Below, one piece after another: positions 55,775 through 64,000 of a stretch of 64,000 nt of DNA (positions within the stretch are counted from its first letter, which is position 1; each line of letters starts with the position of its first letter). The DNA is from CAVRQM01 sp963822705. GTDB taxonomy: Bacteria; Pseudomonadota; Alphaproteobacteria; Acetobacterales; Acetobacteraceae. The stretch spans positions 62,001-126,000 of the forward strand of contig CAWGIX010000008.1 of the NCBI GenBank assembly GCA_963822705.1. The letters are read 5' to 3'. Both the position numbers and the translations under genes were made by a program. The notes under the pieces are model-generated. The model saw only the letters and a list, made by a program, of their open reading frames with translations. It did not search any database and was not told where the DNA came from.

Positions 55775-57881
55775 TTCGCCGCTCCAGTTCGCGTTTCCGA
55801 AAGTGTTGATGTCTGTACTGGCGTGTGCGGCGGCGGCGACCGGGCGGCGCGCTGGAGCCGGACGAGATCGGCGGGCGCTATGTGACAGCGATAGACGTGG
55901 CCCGCGCGGTCCTGCTGCCAGGGCGGCGCTTGGCGGCGGCAGATCTCGCCGAGCACGCGGGGGCATCGCGGGTGGAAGCGGCAGCCGGCAGGCGGGTTTG
56001 CGGGATTCGGAACTGCTCCCGTCAGGCGAATGCGCGCGGGCCGTTCCCCGGGGTTGATGACAGCCATGGCTGAGAGCAGGGCTTCGGTGTACGGATGGTG
56101 CGGCGGGCTAAATACGGCATCGGCATCGCCGATTTCGACGATCTGGCCCAGATACATGACGGCAATCCGGTCCGCGAGATAGCCTACCACCCCGAGGTCG
56201 TGGGAGATGAAAAGATAACTCACGTGCTGCGCTGCCTGCAGCCCGGCAAGCAGATTCAGAATCGCCGCCTGGACGGAAACGTCGAGCGCCGAAGTGGGCT
56301 CGTCGCACAGCACCAGCGAGGGCGCGCCGGCAAAGGCGCGGGCGATAGCCACGCGCTGTTTCAGCCCGCCCGAGAGGGACGCAGGCTTTAGCTCGAGATG
56401 CTGTGGCAGCAGGCGGACCGAAGCTGCGAGTGCGGAAATGCGACGCTCGGTCTCGGATGCGGACGAGACCCGATGCAGTTTTCTGGTCGCGCGCCGCAGG
56501 ATGCGCCGGACCGTATGGCTCGGGTTCAGCGCGGTATCGGGATTCTGAAACACCATCTGCAGCGCGCGCCGCAGTTGCGGGTCACGCCAGTCCGTCGGCC
56601 GCGCGAGATCCGCGCCACGGAACCGGATTTCTCCATCCGAACTCTCGAGCAGACCAACGATACATTTCGCCAGTGTCGACTTTCCGCTGCCCGAACTCGC
56701 CGACCAGTCCGAGGACCTCGCCGGACGCGAGTTCGACCGACACGTCCGCGATTGCCGCCACCGCGTAGGCGCCGGTGCCAAAAGTCTTCCGGAGACCCTT
56801 GACCTGTAGCAGCGCACCATCTTGCGATCCGATGCCGGAACTCGGCGTGGTGTCTGCGCTCGGCGGAATGGCGGCTACCTCGTGGTGGTAAAAGCACCTG
56901 CTGACACGCCTCGTGCCCGCTGCCAATGCGGGCGGCGGCTCCTCCCGGCATCGGGGCCGGACGATCGCGCAGCGCGGAGCATAGACGCACCCGCCTGACA
57001 GAATCCCCAACGGGGGGAGTGACCCGGCAATGGGATCCAGACGGTGTCTATCCTTGCGCATCCCGGGCTGTGGCACACAGCGCAGCAGGCCAAGTGTGTA
57101 GGGATGTCGTGGAGCGGAAAATATATCTGCTGCCGGCCCTTCTTCGATCAAGCGGCCGGCGTACAGCACCCCGACACGCTCGCATAACCGGGCGACGATC
57201 CCGAGATTGTGGCTGATGAAAAGAATCGAGGCATTGAACTTTTCCCGCAACTGGGACACCAAGTCCAAGACCTCGGCTTCCACGGTGGTGTCCAGTCCCG
57301 TTGTCGGTTCGTCCAGCACCAGCAGGTCGGGATTGGTGGCCAGCGCCATGGCGAACATGATGCGTTGCTGTTGGCCGCCCGAAAGTTCATGCGGGAAGCG
57401 GCGCAGCAGCCGGATCGGATCGGGGATCTGCACCAGGTCCAGCATCGCCGCCGCGGCCTCCAGCGACGCGGTCTTGCTCATGGCGCGGTGACATCGGAAA
57501 ACCTCGGCGACTCTGCCGTCCCACGGTCATTGCCGGATTGAGCGCGCTGCCCGGGTCCTGATAGACCATCGCCATCCGGTTGCCGCGGAGTTCTTGCAGC
57601 TGGCTGTCGCTTGCGGCGAGAAGGTCGGTGCCCTGGAACAGAATGCGGCCGGCATCCACACGAGCATTCGGCGCCAGATAGCGCATGACGGCCATCGCAA
57701 CGGTGGTCTTGCCGCAGCCGGATTCGCCAACCAGTCCATACGCCTCGCCGGGCTCGACGCGCAGCGAGATATCGCTCAAAACGTTCAGTGCTACGCCGCG
57801 GCGCAGGTAGCTCACCGTCAAGCCCTCGATGGCCAGCGCCCGGCGCTCGCTCGCGGCAACCGTATGCGGGGTGAGGGTCAT
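55771..57881 (-). CDS. fused double ATPase of a peptide-type ABC importer, two frame breaks
   Basis: One gene encodes both DppD-like and DppF-like ATPases. ATG 57881 (MTLTPHTVAASERRALAIE) overlaps the permease stop. Half one has Walker A GLVGESGCGKTTVAMAV, signature LSGGQQQRIMFAMAL and Walker B LLVLDEPTTGLD. An oligopeptide C-terminal domain with Cys ligands (GGCVYAPRCAIVRPRCRE) follows. Half two has GSGKSTLAKCIVGLLE, LSGGLKQRVAIARAF, LVLCDEPTSALD and CRFHPRCPRVLGEIC. One extra base at 57512 separates TVGRQ from VAEVFRCHRAMSK, and one at 56694-56695 lies in the second Walker A. The corrected length is 702 residues. The stop overlaps the downstream dehydrogenase start. Double ATPases of this GsiA kind are known. 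Confidence 0.88.
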
Positions 57882-58775
57882 TCCTCGAAGGCCTGGCGCA
57901 GCCCGTCGCCGGCAAGATTGACGGCGACGATGAGCGTCGCGAGCGCGCCCGCGGGAAACAGCACCTCCCACGGGGCGATCTGGAGGAACGCGCGGCCAAT
58001 GCTGATCGTCAGTCCCCAGTCGGGCGAAGGCTGCTGGATGCCGAGCGCGAGGAAGGACAGTGTGGCCGAGATGAAGATCGCGTAGCCGAAGCGAATGGTG
58101 ACCTCGACCGCGATGGGTGCCGTGATGTTCGGCAAGATTTCACCGAACATGATGTACAGGTTCGAATTGCCCAACAGCCGTCGCGGCGGCCACGTATTCC
58201 CGTTCCCGCTCGACCAGTACGGCCGATCGCACCGTGCGGGCGACGTAGGGCGTGAAAACGATGCCGATCACCAGGATGATGTTGATGACCGAGGGACCGA
58301 GCACCGCCATCACCAGCACGGCGACGATGATCAGCGGAAACGCAAGCAGCGAATCCACCACCCGCATGACGATGTCGTCCGCGATGCCACGGAAATAGCC
58401 GGCAAAAAGCCCGACCAGTATGCCGCCGCCGACACCGATGGCGGTGGCGGCCGGAGCCACTGTCAGCGTCGATGTCGCGCCGGCCAGCGTGCGGGAAAAC
58501 ACGTCGCGGCCGAGATCGTCGGTGCCGAACCAATAGGCGAGGGAAGGGGGCGCAAGTGTCACGTCGGACGCCAAAGCTTCCGGATCGTGCGGCACCAGGT
58601 AGGGCCAGAAAGCGGCGTCGACGATCCAGAACGCAAGCATGGCCGCACCGACCAAAAATGTCTTCGAGTGCAGCAGCGCTCGCAACAAGTCTGCACGGCG
58701 CCGACGGCCGGTCGAGGACGCGGCCGCCTCGTTCCAATTACCGACAATCGCGGATGCGTCTGCGGTGGGTTCCAT
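57878..58775 (-). CDS. peptide-type ABC importer permease (DppC-like), one frame break
   Basis: A membrane permease pairing with the DppB-like one. ATG 58775 (MEPTADASAIVGNWNEAAA) leads to a first helix (FLVGAAMLAFWIVDAAFW), then HDPEALASDVTLAPPSLAY and WFGTDDLGRDVFSRTLAGA, the DppC hallmark. Next comes VDSLLAFPLIIVAVLVMAV. The frame breaks at 58178-58179 (one extra base) after REREYVAAAT. The next frame reads LLGNSNLYIMFGEILPNIT, which is the EAA loop, and ends LAGDGLRQAFEE. The restored length is about 298 residues. The stop overlaps the ATPase start as ATGA. Confidence 0.88.
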
Positions 58776-58816
58776 GCGTTTCGAATTGGGGCCGTGGCGG
58801 CTGCCGCGTCGGTCCG

Positions 58817-59763
58817 CTATGCCGACACTCGTACCCGAGGGTTGAGCAGGGTATAAAGAATGTCGGCAACCAACGCCAAAACCATATACAACAGCGCCGT
58901 CAGCAGAACCGTCGCCTGCAGCACTGGCAGATCGTGGCCGACCGCTGAAATCCAGCACCAACTTGCCGATGCCGGGATAATTGAACAACGTCTCCGTCAC
59001 TACCAGTCCGCCGACCAGATAGCCCGGTCTGCACGCTGATCACCGTGATGGTCGGCAACAGCGCGTTGCGCAGCACGTGACTCCAGATAACTGTTCTGCG
59101 CGGCAGCCCTTTGAGGATCGCTGTGCGGACGTAGTTCGAGCGCAGCGATTCCACGGTGCCGGCGCGCGCCATGCGCGAGATGTACCCGAACAGGACGAAC
59201 ATGAGCGGAATCGACGGCAGCAGCAGCTGGCGAAACCAGTCCAGCGGATTGAGCGTGGGCACGTGCGAGGAGACCGGCAGCCAACCCAGGGCGACCGCAA
59301 AGATGGCAAGCACGATGATTCCGGTGACGAACTCCGGAAGCGCTATCAGCGACAGGCCGGTGACTGAAATGCACCGATCCAGCCATCTTCCGTAGTTGAG
59401 CGCTGCGAGCACGCCGAGACCGACCGAGATCGGTACGATGAGACAGAGCGCAAAGCCACCCAGAATGAGCGAGTTTCGCAGCCGGTCGAAGGCAATCGAC
59501 GTGACCGGCCGGTTCAGAAGATAGGATTTCCCCCATTGCCCACGCACAAACCCAGCAAACCAGGTCGCGTAGCGCTCGTAGACCGGGCGGTCGACTCCGA
59601 GCTGATGATCCAGGGCCTGCACTTGCTGCTCCGTCGCGTAGGGGCCGAGCATGGCCCGCCCGACATCGCCCGGCAGAACCTGCGCCACCGCAAACAGGAT
59701 GACCGAAACGCACAGCAGCGTGATCGCGGCCGAGCCAATGCGCCTGACGAGAAACCGGGCCAT
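58817..59763 (-). CDS. peptide-type ABC importer permease (DppB-like), two frame breaks
   Basis: ATG 59763 gives MARFLVRRIGSAAITLLCV, typical of DppB, then VLPGDVGRAMLGPYATEQQ, WFAGFVRGQWGKSYLLNRP and the EAA region RSNYVRTAILKGLPRRTVI. One extra base in the C run 59023-59025 and another at 58942-58943 must be dropped. The tail then reads YLVGGLVVTETLFNYPGIG, KLVLDF, LPVLQATVLLTALLYMVLA and ends YTLLNPRVRVSA at 58817. This gives 314 residues, the normal size. The gap to the next permease is 41 bases. Confidence 0.88.
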
Positions 59764-59801
59764 GGCCGCGCGCTTCGATCGATCCCGAGTTGGGGCGCGC
59801 C

Positions 59802-61415
59802 CTATGACGACAGCCAGGTGGCGCGCAAATCGATGAAATTGTCGGGAGCCGCGGGAAAGCCGTTCACCGCCTTTGTGGTGGCCCGCTGCGCGTCGATCCA
59901 GTAGCCGATCATCACCGGCACCTCCTCATGCTGGATCCTGGCCAGCTGGAGTGCCAGCTGCTGCCGCTTCTGGTGATCAAGCTCCGCATTGTAGTCGGCA
60001 AAAGCCTTGTCGAACTCCGGATTGCTCCAATGCGCCGAATTCCAGAGCGCGCCGGTCGGGAATTCGGGGATGATCGCCTGAGCGACCGTTCCGCGTGCCG
60101 CCCAGTCGGTCTCTCCCATCGGCACCACCAGCCAGGGCTGGTTGTCGCCCGAGCCATAGTACTGATCGACCGGCATGACGTCGAGGTTGACGTTGATGCC
60201 GACCGGTTTGCAATATTCCCTGATCGCGACGGCATATTGCGGCATTTCGAGATACTGGCCGGTGGTGAGCGTGACGTCAAAACCGTTGACGCCCGCGTCC
60301 GCCAGCAGAGCTTTGGCCTTGGCGTAGTCCTGGCTGCGCTGCGGCACGTCGCTGTTGGCAAGTTGCGTGTCGACATAGACCGGGGCAAAGCTGTGATCGT
60401 TGGCGACGGCGGCGGCACCGTTGAATAGCGACTTCACCAGCGCTGCGCGGTCGATGCAGTAGGCAACGGCCTGGCGCACGCGCTTGTCGGTAAAGGGCGG
60501 CTTGTCCACGCGCATGTGAATCGAGCGATAATCGGCCGAAGCATGGCGCAGGATCTTGAAGTTGGGGTTCTTGAGGATCGGCTCTCCGCCCTTGAGCGGG
60601 ACGACCGGATAGATGTCGATGTCGCCCGCCTGCATGGCCATGACCGTCGAGGACTCTTCCCCGTAATACATGACCTTCAGGCCATCGAGGTATGGCAGGC
60701 CGTTCGCCCAGTAGTTGGGATTGGCGACATAGGTGGCGGATTGATGCGGCACGTATTCTTTCAGAATGAACGGTCCGGTGCCGATGCCGCCCTTGGTGAA
60801 CGAACCCATTTCGTAGTTTTTCGGCAGAATTGCGGACTGGTAGGCGAAGCCGGATACGAGGTACGGGAAGTCGACAAAAGCCTTGTCGAGATGGAAGCGC
60901 ACATCCGTGTCGCTTACTTTTTCGACGTTCCCGAAGGAAAGCACGCCATGGTAGACCGAGCCAGCCGAGGAGCCGACCTTGGGATCCAACAGGCGCTCGA
61001 ACGTCGCCACGACATCATCGGTGGTGAGCGGCGATCCGTCGTGCCATTTCACCCCCTGCCGGATGGTAAAGACCCAGGTTTTTGGGTCCGGCTCGGCCTT
61101 CCAGGCGGTCGCCAGACGCGGGTCCAGAGTCCAGTCTTCCCGCGGGTAGCAGAGATATTCGAGCGAAGGTTGAATGGTGAACACCTCGCCGGCATTCGAT
61201 GCGGTGACCAACTCCGGATCCTTGCCCGGAAGTTGGGCCGCCAGCCGCACTGTTCCGCCTCGTTTGGGCGCCGTCTGTGCCCGCGCCGCCCCACCCAAGA
61301 GCGGGCCGAAAATCCCCAGCGAAATTCCCGCGACCGAGGCCCGGCGCAGGAGCTCGCGGCGACTCAGTCGCCCGGCCCGAAACTCCTCCATCAAGTGGAA
61401 TTCGTAGTCCTTCAT
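59802..61415 (-). CDS. peptide-type ABC importer substrate-binding protein (SBP family 5)
   Basis: A 537-residue periplasmic binding protein, first gene of the operon. ATG 61415 leads to GRLSRRELLRRASVAGISL, a Tat-type twin-arginine signal, cleaved after GGAARA. Family 5 features follow: KRGGTVRLAAQLPGKDPEL, WVFTIRQGVKWHDGSPLTT, DDVVATFERLLDPKVGSSA, GTGPFILKEYVPHQSATYV, YWANGLPYLDGLKVMYYG and PFTDKRVRQAVAYCIDRAA. The frame is intact. The substrate could be a peptide, opine or methylated amino compound; the downstream demethylating enzymes favour the last. Confidence 0.92.
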   Translation of the reverse strand: MKDYEFHLMEEFRAGRLSRRELLRRASVAGISLGIFGPLLGGAARAQTAPKRGGTVRLAAQLPGKDPELVTASNAGEVFTIQPSLEYLCYPREDWTLDPRLATAWKAEPDPKTWVFTIRQGVKWHDGSPLTTDDVVATFERLLDPKVGSSAGSVYHGVLSFGNVEKVSDTDVRFHLDKAFVDFPYLVSGFAYQSAILPKNYEMGSFTKGGIGTGPFILKEYVPHQSATYVANPNYWANGLPYLDGLKVMYYGEESSTVMAMQAGDIDIYPVVPLKGGEPILKNPNFKILRHASADYRSIHMRVDKPPFTDKRVRQAVAYCIDRAALVKSLFNGAAAVANDHSFAPVYVDTQLANSDVPQRSQDYAKAKALLADAGVNGFDVTLTTGQYLEMPQYAVAIREYCKPVGINVNLDVMPVDQYYGSGDNQPWLVVPMGETDWAARGTVAQAIIPEFPTGALWNSAHWSNPEFDKAFADYNAELDHQKRQQLALQLARIQHEEVPVMIGYWIDAQRATTKAVNGFPAAPDNFIDLRATWLSS

Positions 61416-61549
61416 CGTCCCCTCCCTTGTTTCCCGGAGCCCATTTAACGGGCGTGGTTTGGCCGCACGCTGGCGCGTCTCCGTCTATCGTACAACGGAT
61501 GCGGTCTCAAACAGTCGGACGATGCAGACCGGCAGACCCTCTTCTCGGG

Positions 61550-61726
61550 TCAGTGAGGCACCACGCCGGGGCCCAGATCGCTGGCGTTATTCGGGCTCCC
61601 TTCGACCGGGCCGATGCCGCCGCCCTCGCCCGCAGGGATCGAAGCAGCACCGGTACTGTGCTCCGGGTGCAGCACCCCGCACCCGGCCAGCGCCAGCAGA
61701 AAGATAGCGAGAGCAAACCTCGTCAT
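61550..61726 (-). CDS. small lipoprotein
   Basis: A 58-residue reading from ATG 61726. MTRFALAIFLLALAGCGVL is a textbook lipoprotein signal with the lipid-bearing Cys at 16, and a short Gly/Pro/Ser-rich mature peptide ends GPGVVPH. No family is recognised. It is upstream of, and on the same strand as, the ABC operon, but 134 bases separate them. It diverges from the hydrolase gene. Confidence 0.6.
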   Translation of the reverse strand: MTRFALAIFLLALAGCGVLHPEHSTGAASIPAGEGGGIGPVEGSPNNASDLGPGVVPH

Positions 61727-61867
61727 CAGGAGCCCAAAATCTCTGGCAGCACGAACGTAACATGAGAGACTCGCCCGGTTTGCCGGACGAGTTCGCATGT
61801 GACAGCCTCGTTTGGCCGAAGAGGCCCCGCCGGGCTGCGCCACGGCGAACTGAAGGGAGAATGGCGG

Positions 61868-62710
61868 GTGGAGGCAACGCACAACCAGCTTTTTCTCGAA
61901 AACGCGGGTGGCAAGGGCGATATGCTCGTGCTGGTGCACGGCCTTGGCGGCAGCACCAATACCTGGTACCCGCAAATGCTGGTGCTGCGGCGCGATGTTC
62001 GGCTTCTTGCCTACGATTTTGCCGGGTCCGGCCGATCGCCCGTGACGGACGGTATCTCGATCGCCCGGCACGTCGCCGATCTGAGCGACATCGTCGCCCG
62101 CACCGTGCGCGGACGCGTGCATCTAGCCGCGCACTCCATGGGCACAATCATCTGCCAGCATTTTGCCGCGGCCCATCCGGAACAGGTTGCCAGCCTGGCG
62201 CTGATCGGCGGCCTGCCCGAACCACCTGCGCCGGCGCGGGCCGCGCTGCGGGAGCGCGCGGCCAAAGCCCGTGCCGAAGGGATGCGCGGGATAGCCGATG
62301 CGATCGTCGCGGCCGGCACATCCGACGACACCAAAACCAACCAGCCGGCAGCGGCGGCATTCGTGCGGGAGTCGCTGATGGCGCAGCCGGCGGAAGGCTA
62401 TGCCCGCAATTGCGAGGCTTTGGCCGAGGCGACGGCGGCCGACCTCTCGCGCATTGCCTGCCGCGTGCTGTTGCTGACCGGCGATCAGGACCGCACGGCG
62501 CCGCCCGATGTCGCGCGCGCCATGGCCAGCGGGATCGGCGATGCCCACCTGCAAGTGCTTCCGGGTTGCGGGCACTGGGCCACCATCGAGCGCGCCAAGC
62601 AGGTCAACTACGCGCTGACTCTCTTCCACGCCCGCCTCGGCCATCCGCACCACCAGCCGGGCGGCGTCGAGCATAGCGCGACGGCACAGATCCCGGGGTT
62701 CAGTCCGTGA
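61868..62710 (+). CDS. alpha/beta hydrolase
   Basis: A 280-residue alpha/beta-fold hydrolase. GTG 61868 (MEATHNQLFLENAGGKGDM) is preferred because AAGGGAG lies eight bases upstream; the frame is open to 61799 as an alternative. VLVHGLGGSTNTWYPQM is the oxyanion loop. The nucleophile Ser is in LAAHSMGTIICQHFA, the acid in LLLTGDQDRTAPPDV and the His in LPGCGHWATIE. Lactonase- or esterase-like activity is likely, with substrate unknown. It is coupled to the DUF1636 gene by a GTGA overlap. Confidence 0.88.
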   Translation: MEATHNQLFLENAGGKGDMLVLVHGLGGSTNTWYPQMLVLRRDVRLLAYDFAGSGRSPVTDGISIARHVADLSDIVARTVRGRVHLAAHSMGTIICQHFAAAHPEQVASLALIGGLPEPPAPARAALRERAAKARAEGMRGIADAIVAAGTSDDTKTNQPAAAAFVRESLMAQPAEGYARNCEALAEATAADLSRIACRVLLLTGDQDRTAPPDVARAMASGIGDAHLQVLPGCGHWATIERAKQVNYALTLFHARLGHPHHQPGGVEHSATAQIPGFSP

Positions 62711-63076
62711 GCGGGCGCATCTTTGTCTGCGTCACCTGCAACCGGTACGCGCCGCCGCCGGCGGGTGAGGCGACGCCCGGGCGCCGCCTGGCCGATGCGT
62801 TGCTTGGGCGAGCGCGGGAACCCGGCCATGAGGTCAGCGTGCGCACGGTCGAGTGTCTGAACGGCTGCCCGCACCCATGCACGGCCGCTCTGCGCAGCCC
62901 AGGCAAATGGATGATCCAACTCTCGGGGCTGGAACCGGATAACGCCGCCGCGCTCATCGACATTGCCGAGTGCTATGCAGCAGAGTGCCGACGGCAATCT
63001 GCTCCCCGAAAGCTTTTCAGCCGAGCTGCGCTACAAGGTTTCGCTGCGCCTGGCTCCGCTGCGCGTGGCGGCGTGA
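62707..63076 (+). CDS. DUF1636 metal- or iron-sulfur-binding protein, one frame break
   Basis: DUF1636 proteins are small, thioredoxin-like and Cys-rich; they occur near cobalt and other metal genes, but their function is not known. GTG 62707 gives MSGRIFVCVTCNRYAPPPA and TVECLNGCPHPCTAALRSP, with the conserved C-x2-C and C-x3-C-x3-C clusters, then KWMIQLSGLEPDNAAALID. One extra base in 62983-62986 breaks the frame. The continuation ADGNLLPESFSAELRYKVS with LRLAPLRVAA matches the family end at 63076. The restored length is about 122 residues. Confidence 0.8.
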
Positions 63077-63117
63077 TACGACAGAGCACAAACAAGGCGT
63101 TCCGCCAGGAGGAAGCG

Positions 63118-64000
63118 ATGGCACGGTCACTGTTCACCAACGTCATGATTTTCGAGGGCACCGGCAAGGAGCTGCTGCCGGGCGAGGTGCTGGTGCAGGG
63201 CAACCGCATCCATGCGGTCGCGGCGGCGGGCGAAACCCTGCCGCGCGATGGAGCGGAGGTGATCGACGGCGGCGGCGCCACGCTGATGCCGGGGCTGGTG
63301 AACACGCATTGCCATCTGACCTACAACAACGGCACCACGGTGGCGGAGCTGACCGCGATGCCGGTCGAGGAGCACGTGCTGCTCACCATGCACAACGCCA
63401 GACTGGCGCTGGACATGGGGTTTACCGCGGCGATCGGCGCCGCCTCGGCCAAGCCGCAACTCGATATCGTCATCCGCAACGAGATCAACAAAGGCAAGAT
63501 CCCCGGGCCGCGTCTGCTTGCCGGTTCGCCGGAGCTTACGGTGACCGGCGGTCTCGCCGACGATAATGCGTTCGACCAGAAACACCCGTCGGTCTCCATC
63601 ATCTGCGACGGTCCGGACGAGTTCCGCAAGACCGTGCGCACGATGATCCGCGAGGGCGTGGACGTGATAAAATTCAACAACTCGGGCGACAGTTTCTGCT
63701 ATCCGCGCATGTCCGCGCTGGACAACCCGATGACGGACGAAGAAGTAGCCGCGATCTGCAACACGACGAACAATATCGGCAAGCGCCTGGCCGCCCATGC
63801 GCACGCGGACTCCTCGATCCGGCAATGCATGAAATACGACGTTGAGTTCATTTTCCACGCCAGCTTCGCCACGGACGAGACGATCGAGCAGCTCGAACGC
63901 GTCAAGCACAAACACTACGTCTCACCCGCGATCGCGGCCCGCTACAACACCACTTACGAGGCGAGCGACTGGGGCATCACCACCGATGTCGCCGAAATGA
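63118..64000 (+). CDS. amidohydrolase-family protein (3' end outside window)
   Basis: A metal-dependent hydrolase related to imidazolonepropionase and prolidase-like amidohydrolases. ATG 63118 (MARSLFTNVMIFEGTGKEL) is preceded by CAGGAGG. The HxH metal site is in MPGLVNTHCHLTYNNGTTV. EGVDVIKFNNSGDSFCYPR probably supplies the metal-bridging Lys, KRLAAHAHADSSIRQCMKY the third metal His, and DVEFIFHASFATDETIEQL the fourth. About 294 residues are visible out of an expected 400 or so. The substrate is unknown. It starts 41 bases after the DUF1636 gene. Confidence 0.88.
   Translation, partial: MARSLFTNVMIFEGTGKELLPGEVLVQGNRIHAVAAAGETLPRDGAEVIDGGGATLMPGLVNTHCHLTYNNGTTVAELTAMPVEEHVLLTMHNARLALDMGFTAAIGAASAKPQLDIVIRNEINKGKIPGPRLLAGSPELTVTGGLADDNAFDQKHPSVSIICDGPDEFRKTVRTMIREGVDVIKFNNSGDSFCYPRMSALDNPMTDEEVAAICNTTNNIGKRLAAHAHADSSIRQCMKYDVEFIFHASFATDETIEQLERVKHKHYVSPAIAARYNTTYEASDWGITTDVAEM

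Overview
This is a gene-dense, high-GC bacterial chromosome segment, most likely from an alphaproteobacterium of the Rhodospirillales/Acetobacteraceae kind. The evidence is the gene content: hopanoid genes hpnN and hpnK, a PHB locus (phaA, phaC, phaR), an AapJ-type binding protein, DUF1489 and DUF1636 proteins, and a proline-rich protein type I associate with Acetobacteraceae. I found no rRNA, tRNA, CRISPR array, phage or complete insertion sequence. Family assignments come from reading motifs; no database search was run.

Layout. 1-13.5 kb holds housekeeping genes: an algD-like dehydrogenase (cut by the left edge), carB and carA on the minus strand, then yqeY-dnaG-rpoD on the plus strand, an acetyltransferase, and a minus-strand cell-wall salvage group (murQ-nagA-glycerophosphodiesterase). 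13.6-17.6 kb holds an HU gene, parE, an orphan aapJ and a DUF1489 gene. 17.7-29.2 kb is one long respiratory operon: alternative complex III (actABCDEF), a small membrane protein, a SCO copper chaperone and a caa3-type oxidase (coxBACD). The oxidase subunit I carries the Tyr-Ser version of the proton-channel motif (A2 type). Together they form a quinol-to-oxygen electron path that bypasses bc1. 29.2-32.6 kb holds hpnN and hpnK, facing each other and overlapping at the 3' ends. 32.6-39.9 kb is mixed: a TPR protein, secreted proteins, msrB, a Kef-type antiporter, an SRPBCC protein, a lipoprotein, the proline-rich protein and a sorbosone-dehydrogenase-like protein. 40.0-43.5 kb is the PHB locus. 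43.5-46.4 kb holds an orphan response regulator, ribA and an L,D-transpeptidase. 46.5-52.0 kb pairs a 1274-residue two-headed glycosyltransferase with a glycine-rich RTX-like repeat protein. 52.0-61.4 kb is a minus-strand operon: peptide-type ABC importer (binding protein, two permeases, one fused double ATPase), a dimethylglycine-dehydrogenase-like enzyme and a second FAD amine oxidoreductase. It looks like an uptake-and-demethylation unit. 61.5-64 kb holds a small lipoprotein, an alpha/beta hydrolase, a DUF1636 protein and an amidohydrolase cut by the right edge.

A striking property is about twenty single-base frame breaks inside otherwise well-conserved genes. Eighteen are equivalent to a +1 insertion and two to a -1 deletion. 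The protein family signal resumes in the new frame straight after each site. I read this as insertion-biased sequence error (unpolished single-molecule reads would do it), and I annotate the affected genes as intact genes with a frame break, noting each site. True decay cannot be excluded, especially in the ABC importer, which holds five of them.
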